Positions 8,686 to 17,930 of a stretch of DNA of 64,000 nucleotides are shown here, one piece after another. Location: assembly GCF_014466955.1 (NCBI RefSeq), contig NZ_AP023396.1:4588001-4652000 (forward strand), given 5' to 3'. The translations under genes were made by a program, and so were the position numbers. Origin of the DNA: Nocardia wallacei (GTDB lineage Bacteria > Actinomycetota > Actinomycetes > Mycobacteriales > Mycobacteriaceae). Numbering within the stretch: position 1 is the stretch's first letter; each line of letters starts with the position of its first letter. The notes beneath the pieces were generated by a model, which worked only from the letters and a program-made list of their open reading frames with translations, was not told the DNA's origin and searched no databases.

Positions 8686-9252
8686 TTACCGGTGACCGTG
8701 GGCATACTGGTGCCATTCGGCGTCCAGAAGCCGGGTGTGTTGCCACCGCAACACCCGTGATAGCACTCCACAGACCAGCCCGCTAGTCACGACAGTGCCG
8801 ATCAGGACGGCGATTCCGGTGCCGATGCCGGTGAGCGCGGCAGAGCGCGACGAGGCCGGTGGTGTCGTCGGTGAGTGGTCGGGCCCGATCCAGACCGTCA
8901 CGAGGTCGCCGCGAGTCGCGGTGTCCGGCACCGGGGCAGTGCTGGACCCGGTGCGGCCGTCGTGGTCCCAGCGGAGGCGAGCACGCAGGCCGCCGCCTTC
9001 GGCGGGGGCCGGATCAGCGGTCACGGTAGCGGCGACAGGGGTCTTCGCCGCAGCATCGACACGGATACGCTCGGCGGAATCGGTGTAGGTGATCGTGCCG
9101 GCCGCGCCCGCGATCGGCACCGCCACCAGGCACGCCACCACCGCGAGCACGCGGACGACAGCCAAAACGCGATCCGAGGGCCGCATCAGCGGATTCGGGC
9201 TCCACGGCGCGGTCCGCCAGCAACGCACAACGATCGAGGGATACCCGGACAC
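8686..9252 (-). CDS. Rv1733c-like two-helix membrane protein
   Basis: This 188-aa protein has two transmembrane segments (about residues 28-55 and 140-165) flanking an extracytoplasmic domain of roughly 85 residues. The N-terminal WSPNPLMRPSDRVLAVV matches the Rv1733c family of Mycobacterium tuberculosis, a dormancy-regulon membrane protein of unknown function. A paralog lies at 23385-23918. GTG 9252 has GAGAGG 8 bases upstream; GTG 9261 is possible. Confidence 0.65.
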   Translation of the reverse strand: MSGYPSIVVRCWRTAPWSPNPLMRPSDRVLAVVRVLAVVACLVAVPIAGAAGTITYTDSAERIRVDAAAKTPVAATVTADPAPAEGGGLRARLRWDHDGRTGSSTAPVPDTATRGDLVTVWIGPDHSPTTPPASSRSAALTGIGTGIAVLIGTVVTSGLVCGVLSRVLRWQHTRLLDAEWHQYAHGHR

Positions 9253-9524
9253 CTCGATCACCTCTCTCGAGCGCGAAGTCTCTCCGGCGTTCGTCGCCGC
9301 GGCTGCCGGCCACTCCGGTGAGGCACGGCGATGACAGTGTGCCTACTGTGCCGTTCACGATACCGCCGACGACCGCGATCTCACGTCGCATCGCCGTAGC
9401 GCGGCGTCGGTCACCGCCGCGGCCCGGCTCGTGGCAGATCTCCTGCGAGCAGAGGCGGGGAATACTGTGCGATCGCGCGAAGTGGAGCGCGGCAGAGCGG
9501 ACGTGATAAGAGAATGGATGTGTC

Positions 9525-10517
9525 ATGGCCACGTCCGGTTCGTCCCGCCCGGCGCCGGGTGCGCGCGGCTACCGCCCTAGCAGGGACCGGCGCAGCGCGA
9601 TGACCGGCGACATCACCCACGCCGCCGCTACCGGCCGATCCGTTATCCGCCCAGCGACCACAGACCGTTCGTCGCTGCAGTACCGCGCGGATCTGGACGG
9701 GTTGCGTGGTGTCGCGATCGCGCTGGTGGTGGTGTTCCACGTCTGGTTCGGCCGGGTATCGGGCGGGGTCGATGTGTTCCTGGTACTGTCCGGGTTCTTC
9801 TTCACGGGCCTTCTGGTACGTCGCACCGACCGCACGGGTTCGGTCGGTGTGTGGTTCACCGTGCGCCGCACCGTGCGTCGGCTGCTCCCGGCATTGGTCG
9901 TCGTACTCGCCGCGGTGGTGGTCGCGGCGGTGGTGCTGCGCCCGTATACGCAATGGGCGGAGCTGGCCGCCCAGACCCTGGCATCGCTGTTCTACTACCA
10001 GAACTGGCATCTGGCGCTGACATGGTCGGACTACCTGGCCGCCGATCCGTCGGTGAGTCCGCTGCAGCATTTGTGGTCGATGGCGGTGCAAGGCCAGTAC
10101 TACCTGGCAGCAACCGTGGTGGTAGCGACCCTCGCGTGGGTATGCCGCCGCGCAGGCGCCGCCCGCAGGGTGTGCCCGATGCTGGCGGTGCTGGTGGCGA
10201 TAGCGGCTGCGGCGTCGTTCATCTACGCGATCTACGGCGCCGCCAACCACCAGGGCTGGAACTATTACGACAGCTACGCCCGAGCGTGGGAGTTACTCGC
10301 CGGTGCCGGACTGGCGCTGGCCGGCACGTATCTGACGCTACCGCGGCCGGCCCGCCACGTGCTGGCGTGGCTGGGCCTCGCGGGGGTCATCGGCTGTGGG
10401 TGGTTGATCCTCGACGGAGCCAATCGGTTCCCGGGGCCCAGCGCGCTGCTGCCGGTCAGCGCGTGCGCGGCGGTCATCCTGTCCGGCAACAATCTCACTC
10501 CCACCGTCCGGCCGTGA
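9525..10517 (+). CDS. Acyltransferase 3 family membrane protein, N-terminal part (split by in-frame stop)
   Basis: This 330-aa piece begins with the acyltransferase 3 (OatA/OafA) motif YRADLDGLRGVAIALVVVFH and GGVDVFLVLSGFFFTGLL, and contains about eight transmembrane segments and SPLQHLWSMAVQGQYY. A TGA at 10515-10517 interrupts the gene. Translation in the same frame then continues with WLGDIAYPLYLWHWPIL, the conserved next segment of this family, in the following entry. Such enzymes O-acylate cell-wall polymers, glycans or lipids at the membrane. The two pieces together (about 735 aa) have the normal full length of an acyltransferase-SGNH protein. Confidence 0.75.
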   Translation: MATSGSSRPAPGARGYRPSRDRRSAMTGDITHAAATGRSVIRPATTDRSSLQYRADLDGLRGVAIALVVVFHVWFGRVSGGVDVFLVLSGFFFTGLLVRRTDRTGSVGVWFTVRRTVRRLLPALVVVLAAVVVAAVVLRPYTQWAELAAQTLASLFYYQNWHLALTWSDYLAADPSVSPLQHLWSMAVQGQYYLAATVVVATLAWVCRRAGAARRVCPMLAVLVAIAAAASFIYAIYGAANHQGWNYYDSYARAWELLAGAGLALAGTYLTLPRPARHVLAWLGLAGVIGCGWLILDGANRFPGPSALLPVSACAAVILSGNNLTPTVRP

Positions 10518-10541
10518 CCCAACCGGCTGCTGGCCGGGAGG

Positions 10542-11735
10542 GTGACGCGGTGGCTCGGCGACATCGCCTACCCGCTGTATCTGTGGCACTGGCCGATCCT
10601 GATCTTCTACCTCGCCGATCGTTCCCGCCCGCACGCCGGATTCGGTGACGGCGCAGCCGTAATCGCCGCCTCCGTGCTGCTGGCGTGGGTCACCCACCGC
10701 TGGATCGAACAGCCCCTGCGACTGCGCTCCCAGCACAATACGGATCCGGGCCGAGACACCACACCGCGCCCGGCGCCGACCGGGATCGCTCGGCGAGTGG
10801 CCGGAGCCGGTGTGACGGTGCTGGCAGTGGGAGTGGTCGCGGTGACGACAGTGTGGCAAGTAGTGGTCGTCGGTCTCGGCCCACCCCAGCCGGTCGGCCC
10901 CCTGAACGCGGACCTCTATCCGGGAGCCGGGGCCCTCACCGCCGGGGCACAGGTCCCGAGGATGCCGATGCGGCCCACCGTGCTCGAGGCCGCCACGGAC
11001 CTGCCGCCACCCACCATCGACGGCTGTATCGCAGACTGGGACACCCGCGATGTCGTCACCTGTACCTATGGCGACCAGACCGCCACCCGCACCCTCGCCC
11101 TGGCCGGCAACTCACATGTCGAACATTGGCTTCCAGCCCTGCAGATTCTCGCCGAGCAGTACTCGTTCCGGATCCAGGTCTACCTGAAGATGGGCTGCCC
11201 ACTGACCCTCGCCGACGACGCAACCTACAAAGGCGAACCGATCCCGGACTGCCGCGACTGGTCCCGCGACGTCATCGACCGGCTCGGCACCGACAGGCCC
11301 GACTGGGTGCTGACCACCGGCACCCATCCCCGCCACGAGCACGGCGACGAAACGCCCGCCCACTACGTGGCCGTGTGGGCGGCCCTGGCTGAACGCGGTC
11401 TCAACGTCATCGCTGTTCGCGATACGCCCTGGCTGCGTCGCGACGGCGGCGTCGCCTACAAAGCCGCCGACTGCCTCGCCGCGCGGGGCAACCGCCGCAG
11501 CTGCGGCATGCCCCGCCACGACGCCCTCGACCCCATCGACCCAAGCCTCGAACCCGCCTCGCGATTCCCCAACGTGTACCCCATAGACCTCACCGACGCT
11601 GTCTGCGAACCCGACATCTGCCCCGTCGAGATCGGCAACATCCTCGTCTACCACGACGAACACCACCTCTCCGCCAGCTACTCCCGCTCCCTCGCCGCAC
11701 CCCTGGCCCACCGCCTGCGACCACTGCTCGAATGA
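10542..11735 (+). CDS. Acyltransferase 3 C-terminal part with SGNH hydrolase domain (same gene as 9525-10517)
   Basis: This is the in-frame continuation of the upstream piece: the last membrane helices (DIAYPLYLWHWPILIFYL, HRWIEQPLR) and one further helix, then a periplasmic SGNH-type domain. Its catalytic Ser is expected in LALAGNSHVEHW and the Asp/His pair is in DEHHLSASYS near the end. SGNH domains of OatA-like proteins complete acyl transfer to an extracytoplasmic acceptor. GTG 10542 could serve as a restart, but a separate functional protein is unlikely because the acyltransferase fold is cut in two. Either the stop is a real nonsense mutation, is read through, or is a sequence error. 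Confidence 0.7.
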   Translation: MTRWLGDIAYPLYLWHWPILIFYLADRSRPHAGFGDGAAVIAASVLLAWVTHRWIEQPLRLRSQHNTDPGRDTTPRPAPTGIARRVAGAGVTVLAVGVVAVTTVWQVVVVGLGPPQPVGPLNADLYPGAGALTAGAQVPRMPMRPTVLEAATDLPPPTIDGCIADWDTRDVVTCTYGDQTATRTLALAGNSHVEHWLPALQILAEQYSFRIQVYLKMGCPLTLADDATYKGEPIPDCRDWSRDVIDRLGTDRPDWVLTTGTHPRHEHGDETPAHYVAVWAALAERGLNVIAVRDTPWLRRDGGVAYKAADCLAARGNRRSCGMPRHDALDPIDPSLEPASRFPNVYPIDLTDAVCEPDICPVEIGNILVYHDEHHLSASYSRSLAAPLAHRLRPLLE

Positions 11736-11995
11736 TGGTAGCGCCGCCTGCGGCCCACCTCAGGACTCGACAGCGCGGGCACCCGAGCAACAGACCCCGA
11801 CGTGACGCCGGTCCCGCAAACGGCGGGATCGCCTCACCCAGCGCACAACATGATCGGCGGCTACGAACTCGCAACGCACGCTGTAGTGCCGCGTCGCGCT
11901 CGCGGTAGGTGACCCTCCTGGTTCCCGACCGACCGCACGCTTGGCAGCGACAGTGAACCGTGTGACGTGCCGCAGACGGGTCCGGACAGCGTGGA
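11736..11995. other. Intergenic region between convergent genes
   Basis: No gene is supported. The 15-base string TCGCGGTAGGTGACC at 11900-11914 recurs at 14273-14287, just after the CBS-domain gene. Otherwise nothing distinctive is seen. Confidence 0.4.
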
Positions 11996-13432
11996 CTACA
12001 CCGTGGTTTCCATCGAGGTCGCCGCCCGGGTCGTGCGGCGGCCGAAGTAGAGCAGTCCGACGGCGAGGGATCCGATCAGCAGTACGAGCATGCCACCGAA
12101 CAGCCAGCCGACACCGAAGTTGGCGATGATCGGTATCGAGCCCGCCGTGACCAGCCCGCCGCCGAAGAACGGTTCGAGGATGATCTGCTTGTATCCGAAC
12201 GCCTGATAGGCAGGGGTCTTCAGATCGGGGTCGGCTACCCGCAGCAGGATCAGTCCAGTGGAGGTGACTCCCATGGATTGGCCGATATCGGCGATGCCGC
12301 GTTCGAACCAGTAGTTCGGCAGCATCCGCCGGGCCAGGAACACGAACGATCCGATCGTCCATACCAGCCCGGCCACGGCCAGCATCAGAAACGGGCCGAT
12401 GTTGCCGGCGATCGCGGTCAGCGACAATGTGCCGAGTGCGGCGATGACCAAGACATCGAGGCTGAACCCTTGCAGTCGCTCGATCATTTGCTGGTCGACG
12501 ACTTCTTCGCGGTCGAACACCTGAATCGCCAGCTGCACGAGGATGCCGCCGATCATCGCGATGGGAAACAACGGGACGTGAGCGAACAGTTCCACGGTGC
12601 CGGCCCACAGCTTGGACTCGATCCACTGCAAGCCCGACAACAGCAGCCAGCCGATCAGTACCGCGACCGCGAGCAGGCCGAAATGCAGTGTCAGGGGCTC
12701 GATCGACGACGGCTGCACCGTCAGCGTGCCGGCCGAGCGACGCTGCTCCTTCTCGACCAGACCGGCCCGCTCGGCCACCGACGGTGCAGCGTCCGAACGC
12801 AATTCGGCCGTCTTGCCGGTCCGCACACCCCAGTTGATCAGAGCGATACCGCAAATGATCCCGGACAGGATCCCGACGGTCGCCAATCCCAGAGCCAAGT
12901 CTTCGCCCTCGGGAAACCCGAACTCGTGGAACGTGCCACTCATCCCCGCCGCGGTCCCGTGACCGCCTTCGAAACCGACCTCGATGAGCGTGCCCGCCAT
13001 CGCGGGCAACCCGAACACCGGACCCAGCACCAGGATCGCCAGCAGCAACCCGACCACATACTGGCCGCTGGCCAGCGTGATACCGAAGGTGATCTGCGGT
13101 CCGGCCACCTGCAGCGCCTCCCGCGGCGACGGCAATTTATGACCGAGGAACAGCCCGGCGAACACCAGTGATATCAGCAAGCCCGGCAACGTCTTCCACA
13201 CCTCGAGGATCTCGGGAGTGAACAACCCCGCCTCCGCGAACCGGTCGACACCGAGCGCGGACGCGATCCGGCCCCACACGTCCGGTCCGATCAGCAGTGC
13301 CAGCGCGCCACCGATGATCGAACTGGGGATGAACAAGCTCTGCGCCACCCGCCACTTCACCCTGATGATCTTCGAGATCAGCATCATGACCCCGATGAGC
13401 AGCAACGCGAAACCTATTGTGTTCGCCGACAT
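11996..13432 (-). CDS. Sodium:glutamate symporter family protein (GltS-like)
   Basis: This 478-aa membrane protein has about 12 hydrophobic segments. The GltS pattern appears as LFIPSSIIGGALALLIGP near the N terminus, EVGFEGGHGTAAGMSGTF in the first inverted repeat, and DIGQSMGVTSTGLILLRVADP in the second. Family members import glutamate with Na+, but diverged actinobacterial homologs may use another carboxylate. ATG 13432 is preferred to GTG 13441, which lies too close to the AGG of the ribosome binding site. No partner gene is adjacent. Confidence 0.8.
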   Translation of the reverse strand: MSANTIGFALLLIGVMMLISKIIRVKWRVAQSLFIPSSIIGGALALLIGPDVWGRIASALGVDRFAEAGLFTPEILEVWKTLPGLLISLVFAGLFLGHKLPSPREALQVAGPQITFGITLASGQYVVGLLLAILVLGPVFGLPAMAGTLIEVGFEGGHGTAAGMSGTFHEFGFPEGEDLALGLATVGILSGIICGIALINWGVRTGKTAELRSDAAPSVAERAGLVEKEQRRSAGTLTVQPSSIEPLTLHFGLLAVAVLIGWLLLSGLQWIESKLWAGTVELFAHVPLFPIAMIGGILVQLAIQVFDREEVVDQQMIERLQGFSLDVLVIAALGTLSLTAIAGNIGPFLMLAVAGLVWTIGSFVFLARRMLPNYWFERGIADIGQSMGVTSTGLILLRVADPDLKTPAYQAFGYKQIILEPFFGGGLVTAGSIPIIANFGVGWLFGGMLVLLIGSLAVGLLYFGRRTTRAATSMETTV

Positions 13433-13803
13433 TCCGAGCACACCTCAGCTCTTCGTTCACAGCCGACGGAAGTCTCGTCATCCGTGGCTCCCGCCACAAC
13501 AGCACCTTGCCGTTGAACAACGGTACATAGAATGGCGGCACAGAGAGCGACTCGTTCCCCACGACAGGGAAGGCCATCGCCATCCACCTCGGCAGCGGAG
13601 CGACCCGATGGTGTCCCTTCACGGACGCTCCCTGTGGCTACAACGGTCAGCCCGGACGACCACCGCATGCCAAGCGGTCTTTGCCGCGTAACCGGCGGCG
13701 CTACCCCGAATCTTCTCGACACCCATCGCGACTCGCGGTCACGAGGTGATCTCGGCGGTTTTCGTTCGGGCGATCATCACCGGCGCTGTCGTATCCTGCG
13801 GGT
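13433..13803. other. Intergenic region between divergent genes
   Basis: About 370 bases separate the GltS-like gene and the CBS-domain gene. It probably holds both promoters. I see no clear palindrome, RNA structure or gene. Confidence 0.35.
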
Positions 13804-14250
13804 GTGCACGCATCGCAGATGGCCGAGGAATACCCGGTGGTCACCATGGACACCGACGCGCTGGACGCCGCCCGGCTGCTGGCCGAGCACCGGCTGCCCG
13901 GCATCCTGGTCACCACGGCCGACGGGCGGCCGGAGGCGGTGCTACCGGCCTCGCAGGTCGTGCGGTTCCTCGTACCGCGGTATGTGCAGGACGATCCATC
14001 GCTGGCCGGGGTGATCGACGAATCGACCTGCGACCGGATGGTGACGAAGCTGCGGGGCAAGAAGGTCCGCGACGTCATTCCCGAACGGTTGATCAAGGTG
14101 CCCGCGGCCGCAGCCGACGACACCATCATCGAGGTCGCGGCCACCATGTCGCAGTACCGCAGCCCGCTGGTCGCGGTCATGAAGGACGCCGAACTGATCG
14201 GGGTCGTCACCGCCTCGCGCCTGCTGGCGGCGACGCTGCGTATCCAATGA
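13804..14250 (+). CDS. CBS-domain pair protein
   Basis: This 148-aa soluble protein consists of two CBS domains and little else. The first spans about residues 5-65 (PVVTMDTDALDAARLLAEHRLPGILVTTADGRP) and the second about 85-145 (IIEVAATMSQYRSPLVAVMK, LIGVVTASRLLAATL). Stand-alone CBS pairs bind adenine nucleotides and regulate partners; the partner is not evident here. GTG 13804 is the frame start; ATG 13819 is an alternative. Its neighbours are transporters. Confidence 0.75.
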   Translation: MHASQMAEEYPVVTMDTDALDAARLLAEHRLPGILVTTADGRPEAVLPASQVVRFLVPRYVQDDPSLAGVIDESTCDRMVTKLRGKKVRDVIPERLIKVPAAAADDTIIEVAATMSQYRSPLVAVMKDAELIGVVTASRLLAATLRIQ

Positions 14251-14307
14251 CCACACACCGCCTCGCCGCCGATCGCGGTAGGTGACCGCCTTGTAGGTGG
14301 TGTTGCG

Positions 14308-14439
14308 CTACTCCGCGCTCGTGTGATCGGAGCCGTCGCTGATACCGTCGGCGCCGGGATGAGTGTGGTTGTACCAGCGCAGTAACAGCGCTGCCGCGAC
14401 GAAGACACCAATCACCGCCAGCGCGATCAGTTCGGCCAT
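14308..14439 (-). CDS. Small single-pass membrane protein
   Basis: A 43-aa reading frame begins MAELIALAVIGVFVAAALLL and continues with a short hydrophilic, acidic tail (residues 22-43). It has one transmembrane helix and GGTGG upstream of the ATG at 14439. It is divergent from the SLC4-type transporter. Function unknown. Confidence 0.45.
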   Translation of the reverse strand: MAELIALAVIGVFVAAALLLRWYNHTHPGADGISDGSDHTSAE

Positions 14440-14627
14440 GCGGCCACCGTACAGCCGGTCACGGCGCGGCGAGGGCGGATTCACTCGCGCAGTGGCACCG
14501 CGAGTTCCGCCGCGGGACTCGCGACGGACGACTCCGAGTTTCGACCGCCGATTATCCATCGAATTCAGCTCGACGAGGTATCAGAATTCGCTCAGCGCAC
14601 CCTTACTATGTCCGCTAGGCTCGGCGC

Positions 14628-16208
14628 ATGGCAAGCGAACGAAACAGTGTGCCGGACGCCCCGCATGCGCAGGAGGTCGGGCCGCTGACCTATACGGGTC
14701 GGCTGGCCGGTGGTCTTCGAGCGGATCTGCGACGCAAACTTCCTTTCTATGCCAGCGACTTCAGGGACGGGCTGCACCCGAAAGTCGCGGCGTCTGTCAG
14801 TTTTCTGTTTTTCGCCTGCCTGGCGAATGCTATTGCTTTCGGCGGCCTCACCAGCGTCATGACCCACGGCGAAATCGGCATCGTGGAAATGATCGTGGCC
14901 ACCGCCATCGGCGGAATCCTCTTCGCGCTTTTCTCCGCCCAGCCTCTGACCGTGCTGGGCGGCACCGGGCCGATCGTTATCTTCACCGGCCTGTTGTTCA
15001 CGATGTGCCAGCGTTTCGACCTGCCATTTCTACCGGTCTACGCCTGGGTCGGAGTCTGGTCGGGCATTCTCATGCTCGTTCTCGCGGTAACCGACGCCAG
15101 CGCGCTCATGCGGTTCTTCACCCGTTTTGTCGACGAAATCTTCGCCGTCCTCATCGCCGTCATCTTCATCGTCGAAGCCGCACGCTCCGTGGTGTCACCG
15201 TTCACCGCGTCGCCACGCAACGATGCGACCGCCCTGATGACCGTGGTCCTGGCACTCGGGACGTTCCTGCTGGCCCGCACCTTCAAGACGTTCCTCCAGA
15301 CCAGATACCTCCAGCGCGGCGTGCGTGAGTTCGTAGCGGATTTCGGACCCACCATCGCCATCGCGTTGATGACGATATTCGCCTTGATGCTGCCGGAAGT
15401 CGAGGTCGAGGCCGCAGCCATCCCCGACCATTTCGGAACCACCACCGGACGGTCCTGGCTCGTCGACATGTTCTCGGTACCCGTCTGGCTGATTATCGCG
15501 TGCCTCGGACCGGCTATCCTGGTCACCGTACTGCTGTTTCTCGACCAGAATATTACAACTCGACTGGTGAACAGTCCCACACACGCGCTCCGAAAAGGCG
15601 GAGGTTATCACCAGGACCTAGCCGTCGTCGGTGTCATCACCGCAGTGTTCTCCGTGTTCGGGCTGCCCTGGATCGTCGCAGCCACCGTCCATTCCCTCAA
15701 CCACATCAAGAGCCTGGCGACAACCAAGCCACAAGACGACAATTCTGCCACCGAGCGCATCCTGGCTGTCCGAGAGAATCGAATCTCCCCCCTGGCCATC
15801 CACATCCTGATCGCGGCCTCGATTTTCATGTTGCCCGTGATAAAAAAGGTTCCGATGGAGGTACTGTTCGGCCTGTTCCTATTCATGGGATTCGTCACCC
15901 TCAACGGTACAGACTTCTTCGCGCGACTGAAACTGTGGTTGACCGATCGCAACCTCTACCCCGACACCCACTACGTTCGTCACGTCCCCTGGAAAGTCAT
16001 CCACCTCTTCACCCTGTTCCAACTGCTCTGCCTGGTCGTGCTGTGGATCCTCAAGAGCAGCCCCGCCGGCATCCTGTTCCCCTTGTTCATCGCGATGCTC
16101 GTACCGCTGCGCCTGCTGCTCAACCGGTGGATCGAGCCACAGCACCTGGCCCTGCTCGACGCCGACGAGGAAACCGACGACACCAGCATGGGAGACTTCC
16201 GCCCCTGA
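14628..16208 (+). CDS. SLC4-type bicarbonate/anion transporter
   Basis: This 526-aa protein matches the transmembrane domain of the HCO3- transporter (SLC4/Band 3) family: DFRDGLHPKVAASVSFLFFA, AIAFGGL, FSAQPLTVLGGTGPIVIFT and later GLPWIVAATVHSLNHIKSL. It has about 13-14 hydrophobic segments and lacks the large cytoplasmic domain of animal proteins, as bacterial members do. Substrate could be bicarbonate, borate or another anion. The gene is convergent with the CPA1 antiporter; together they suggest pH or ion homeostasis. Confidence 0.8.
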   Translation: MASERNSVPDAPHAQEVGPLTYTGRLAGGLRADLRRKLPFYASDFRDGLHPKVAASVSFLFFACLANAIAFGGLTSVMTHGEIGIVEMIVATAIGGILFALFSAQPLTVLGGTGPIVIFTGLLFTMCQRFDLPFLPVYAWVGVWSGILMLVLAVTDASALMRFFTRFVDEIFAVLIAVIFIVEAARSVVSPFTASPRNDATALMTVVLALGTFLLARTFKTFLQTRYLQRGVREFVADFGPTIAIALMTIFALMLPEVEVEAAAIPDHFGTTTGRSWLVDMFSVPVWLIIACLGPAILVTVLLFLDQNITTRLVNSPTHALRKGGGYHQDLAVVGVITAVFSVFGLPWIVAATVHSLNHIKSLATTKPQDDNSATERILAVRENRISPLAIHILIAASIFMLPVIKKVPMEVLFGLFLFMGFVTLNGTDFFARLKLWLTDRNLYPDTHYVRHVPWKVIHLFTLFQLLCLVVLWILKSSPAGILFPLFIAMLVPLRLLLNRWIEPQHLALLDADEETDDTSMGDFRP

Positions 16209-16405
16209 GCAAGATCCGAGGCATCAACACAACCCTCGCCACCACGGAATACCCCGGTACGGGGCGGTCTCGGGAGCCAGCAGGGCACCCGGCCAGTCGG
16301 AGTCTGTCGTGGGGCTGAGATACCTCAGGTCACCTCGATTCGGTGCGCCCCCAGCAGCACGCCAACATCGTTCCCGGGATGACCGCTCCGCACACCGGTA
16401 CCGGC

Positions 16406-17638
16406 CTACGTGTGTCCGGCTCCGTGCGCCACTGCCGGTATCGGTCTCATATCGGCCGGTGTTCCGGGTGGCAGGCTGTCCATGGGATCGACTCGCAACA
16501 GCCGCGCCACCGGGACATCGGTCGACGAGTGCGCGATGATCGACAACGCGATCGTTACCGCCACCAGATCGAACACCGCCTCGCTGTCGGCGATCCCCGA
16601 TTGCAGCGCCAGCAACCCGTACACCACCGACGCGAACCCCTTCGGCCCGAACCACGCCGCGGCCGCACGCTCCGGGCCCGACAACGGTGTGCGCAGCAAC
16701 GACACCAGCATCGCCGCCGGGCGGACGAGCACGATCGCCACCACGGCGAGCACCCAGCCGCCGATGCCCAAGTGGGACAGCCGGTCCGGGGTGATCAACG
16801 CTCCGAACACGAGCAACGCGGCGAACTTCGTCACCTCCGACAGCAGATCCCCGACCGGTTCGAAGACCTCGGCCGCGACCCTGTCCATGGTGGCCAGTGT
16901 CGATCCGGCCGCGAACGCCGCCAGATACGGATTAGCCCCAGTCACATGGCACACCCCGTACAGAGACACCGCAATGGCCAGGGGCCCCAACGCCTGCAAC
17001 CGCGGCTCCGCGGTCAGCACCGGCAGCCGCCACGCCAGCGCCACCACCGCCGGGATCGCGATGCCGAGCACCACACCCAGCACCAGCTCCACCGCGATGT
17101 GGCCGAGCCCGGAGTGCTGGTGCGCTGCGGTCGCGAGGAAGATCAGCACGAACGGTAGCGCCAGGCCGTCGTTGAGCCCGGACTCCACGTTCAGCAGCCG
17201 CCGCAATCGCAGCGGCACATCCACCCGCCCGACGATGGCCGAGGCGAACACCGGATCGGTCGGCGACAAGATCGCGCCGAGCAGAAACGCTGTCGGCCAA
17301 TCCAACCCGGCGAGCCAATGCGCCGGCACCGCGATCAACACCATCGTCAGCGGCATCGCCAACCCCAGCGCGCGCCCCGACAACCGCCACCCGTCCCGCA
17401 ACGCGGGCAGATTCGCCCGCTGGCCGTCGGTGAACAACACCGTGAACAGCGCGACGTCCGCCAGCACCACCACCAGATCGTCACCGGGCTCGATCGCGAC
17501 CAGCCCGACGCCGCCCTGCCCCAGCACCGCCCCCGCGAGGAGAAACAGCAACGCTGTCGACAACACCGTCCGCGCCGCGACCCCCGATAGCGACACGCTC
17601 ACCAGCAGTACCACCCCGAACGCCAGTACCAGCGCCAC
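16406..17638 (-). CDS. CPA1-family cation:proton antiporter
   Basis: This 410-aa membrane protein has about 12 helices and CPA1 motifs: LGAILSPTDPVFASAIVG, with the Asp of the ion site, and LLNVESGLNDGLALPFVLIF, with the ND pair, followed by FFGPKGF-like WFGPKGFASVVYG. Such proteins exchange Na+ or K+ for H+. GTG 17638 is chosen because the hydrophobic N terminus begins there and GTGGGA precedes it. A conserved block (17689-17738) lies 50 bases upstream. Confidence 0.8.
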   Translation of the reverse strand: MALVLAFGVVLLVSVSLSGVAARTVLSTALLFLLAGAVLGQGGVGLVAIEPGDDLVVVLADVALFTVLFTDGQRANLPALRDGWRLSGRALGLAMPLTMVLIAVPAHWLAGLDWPTAFLLGAILSPTDPVFASAIVGRVDVPLRLRRLLNVESGLNDGLALPFVLIFLATAAHQHSGLGHIAVELVLGVVLGIAIPAVVALAWRLPVLTAEPRLQALGPLAIAVSLYGVCHVTGANPYLAAFAAGSTLATMDRVAAEVFEPVGDLLSEVTKFAALLVFGALITPDRLSHLGIGGWVLAVVAIVLVRPAAMLVSLLRTPLSGPERAAAAWFGPKGFASVVYGLLALQSGIADSEAVFDLVAVTIALSIIAHSSTDVPVARLLRVDPMDSLPPGTPADMRPIPAVAHGAGHT

Positions 17639-17688
17639 AGATTCCCACCGTCCCTGATCGAACGCGACCCGCCACGTCGGACCACGCT

Positions 17689-17738
17689 GCCGACCAGACT
17701 TCCCGGCGCACCGCCGGTAAAGATGCCGTAAAGACCGC
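17689..17738 (-). promoter_or_regulatory. Conserved non-coding block, copy B (upstream of CPA1 antiporter)
   Basis: Read on the minus strand, this is TTTACGGCATCTTTAC followed after 12 bases by GCCGGGAAGTCTGGTCGGC, the same two cores as copy A (6898-6949) and separated by almost the same distance. It ends 50 bases before the GTG start, in the leader or promoter. The 11-base period of TTTAC resembles OmpR-family response-regulator sites; the second core can form a short RNA hairpin. Confidence 0.55.
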
Positions 17739-17930
17739 ACAGGCGCAACCGAACCGCCGAACCCCGGCCACGCCACCTTCCCGCGCCCGACGACCGAGCC
17801 GGCGTTCACGGTCACAGTTCGACGTCATCGGCAACGATCCGGGACACGTCGGCTCCAACCGGTCATCTGTGCGATAGCGTCGAGCCGCTATTCCGGCAGC
17901 ACGTACATCGGTGGAAGGGGTCGAGCGCGG

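Noticed and set aside
11900..14287. Repeat TCGCGGTAGGTGACC at 11900 and 14273 as an insertion boundary
   Set aside because: Fifteen bases, no inverted ends and intact unrelated genes between; chance or a weak shared site is likelier.
16252..16264. CCCCG-GTA-CGGGG hairpin between convergent transporter genes as a terminator
   Set aside because: Only five base pairs and no U-run.
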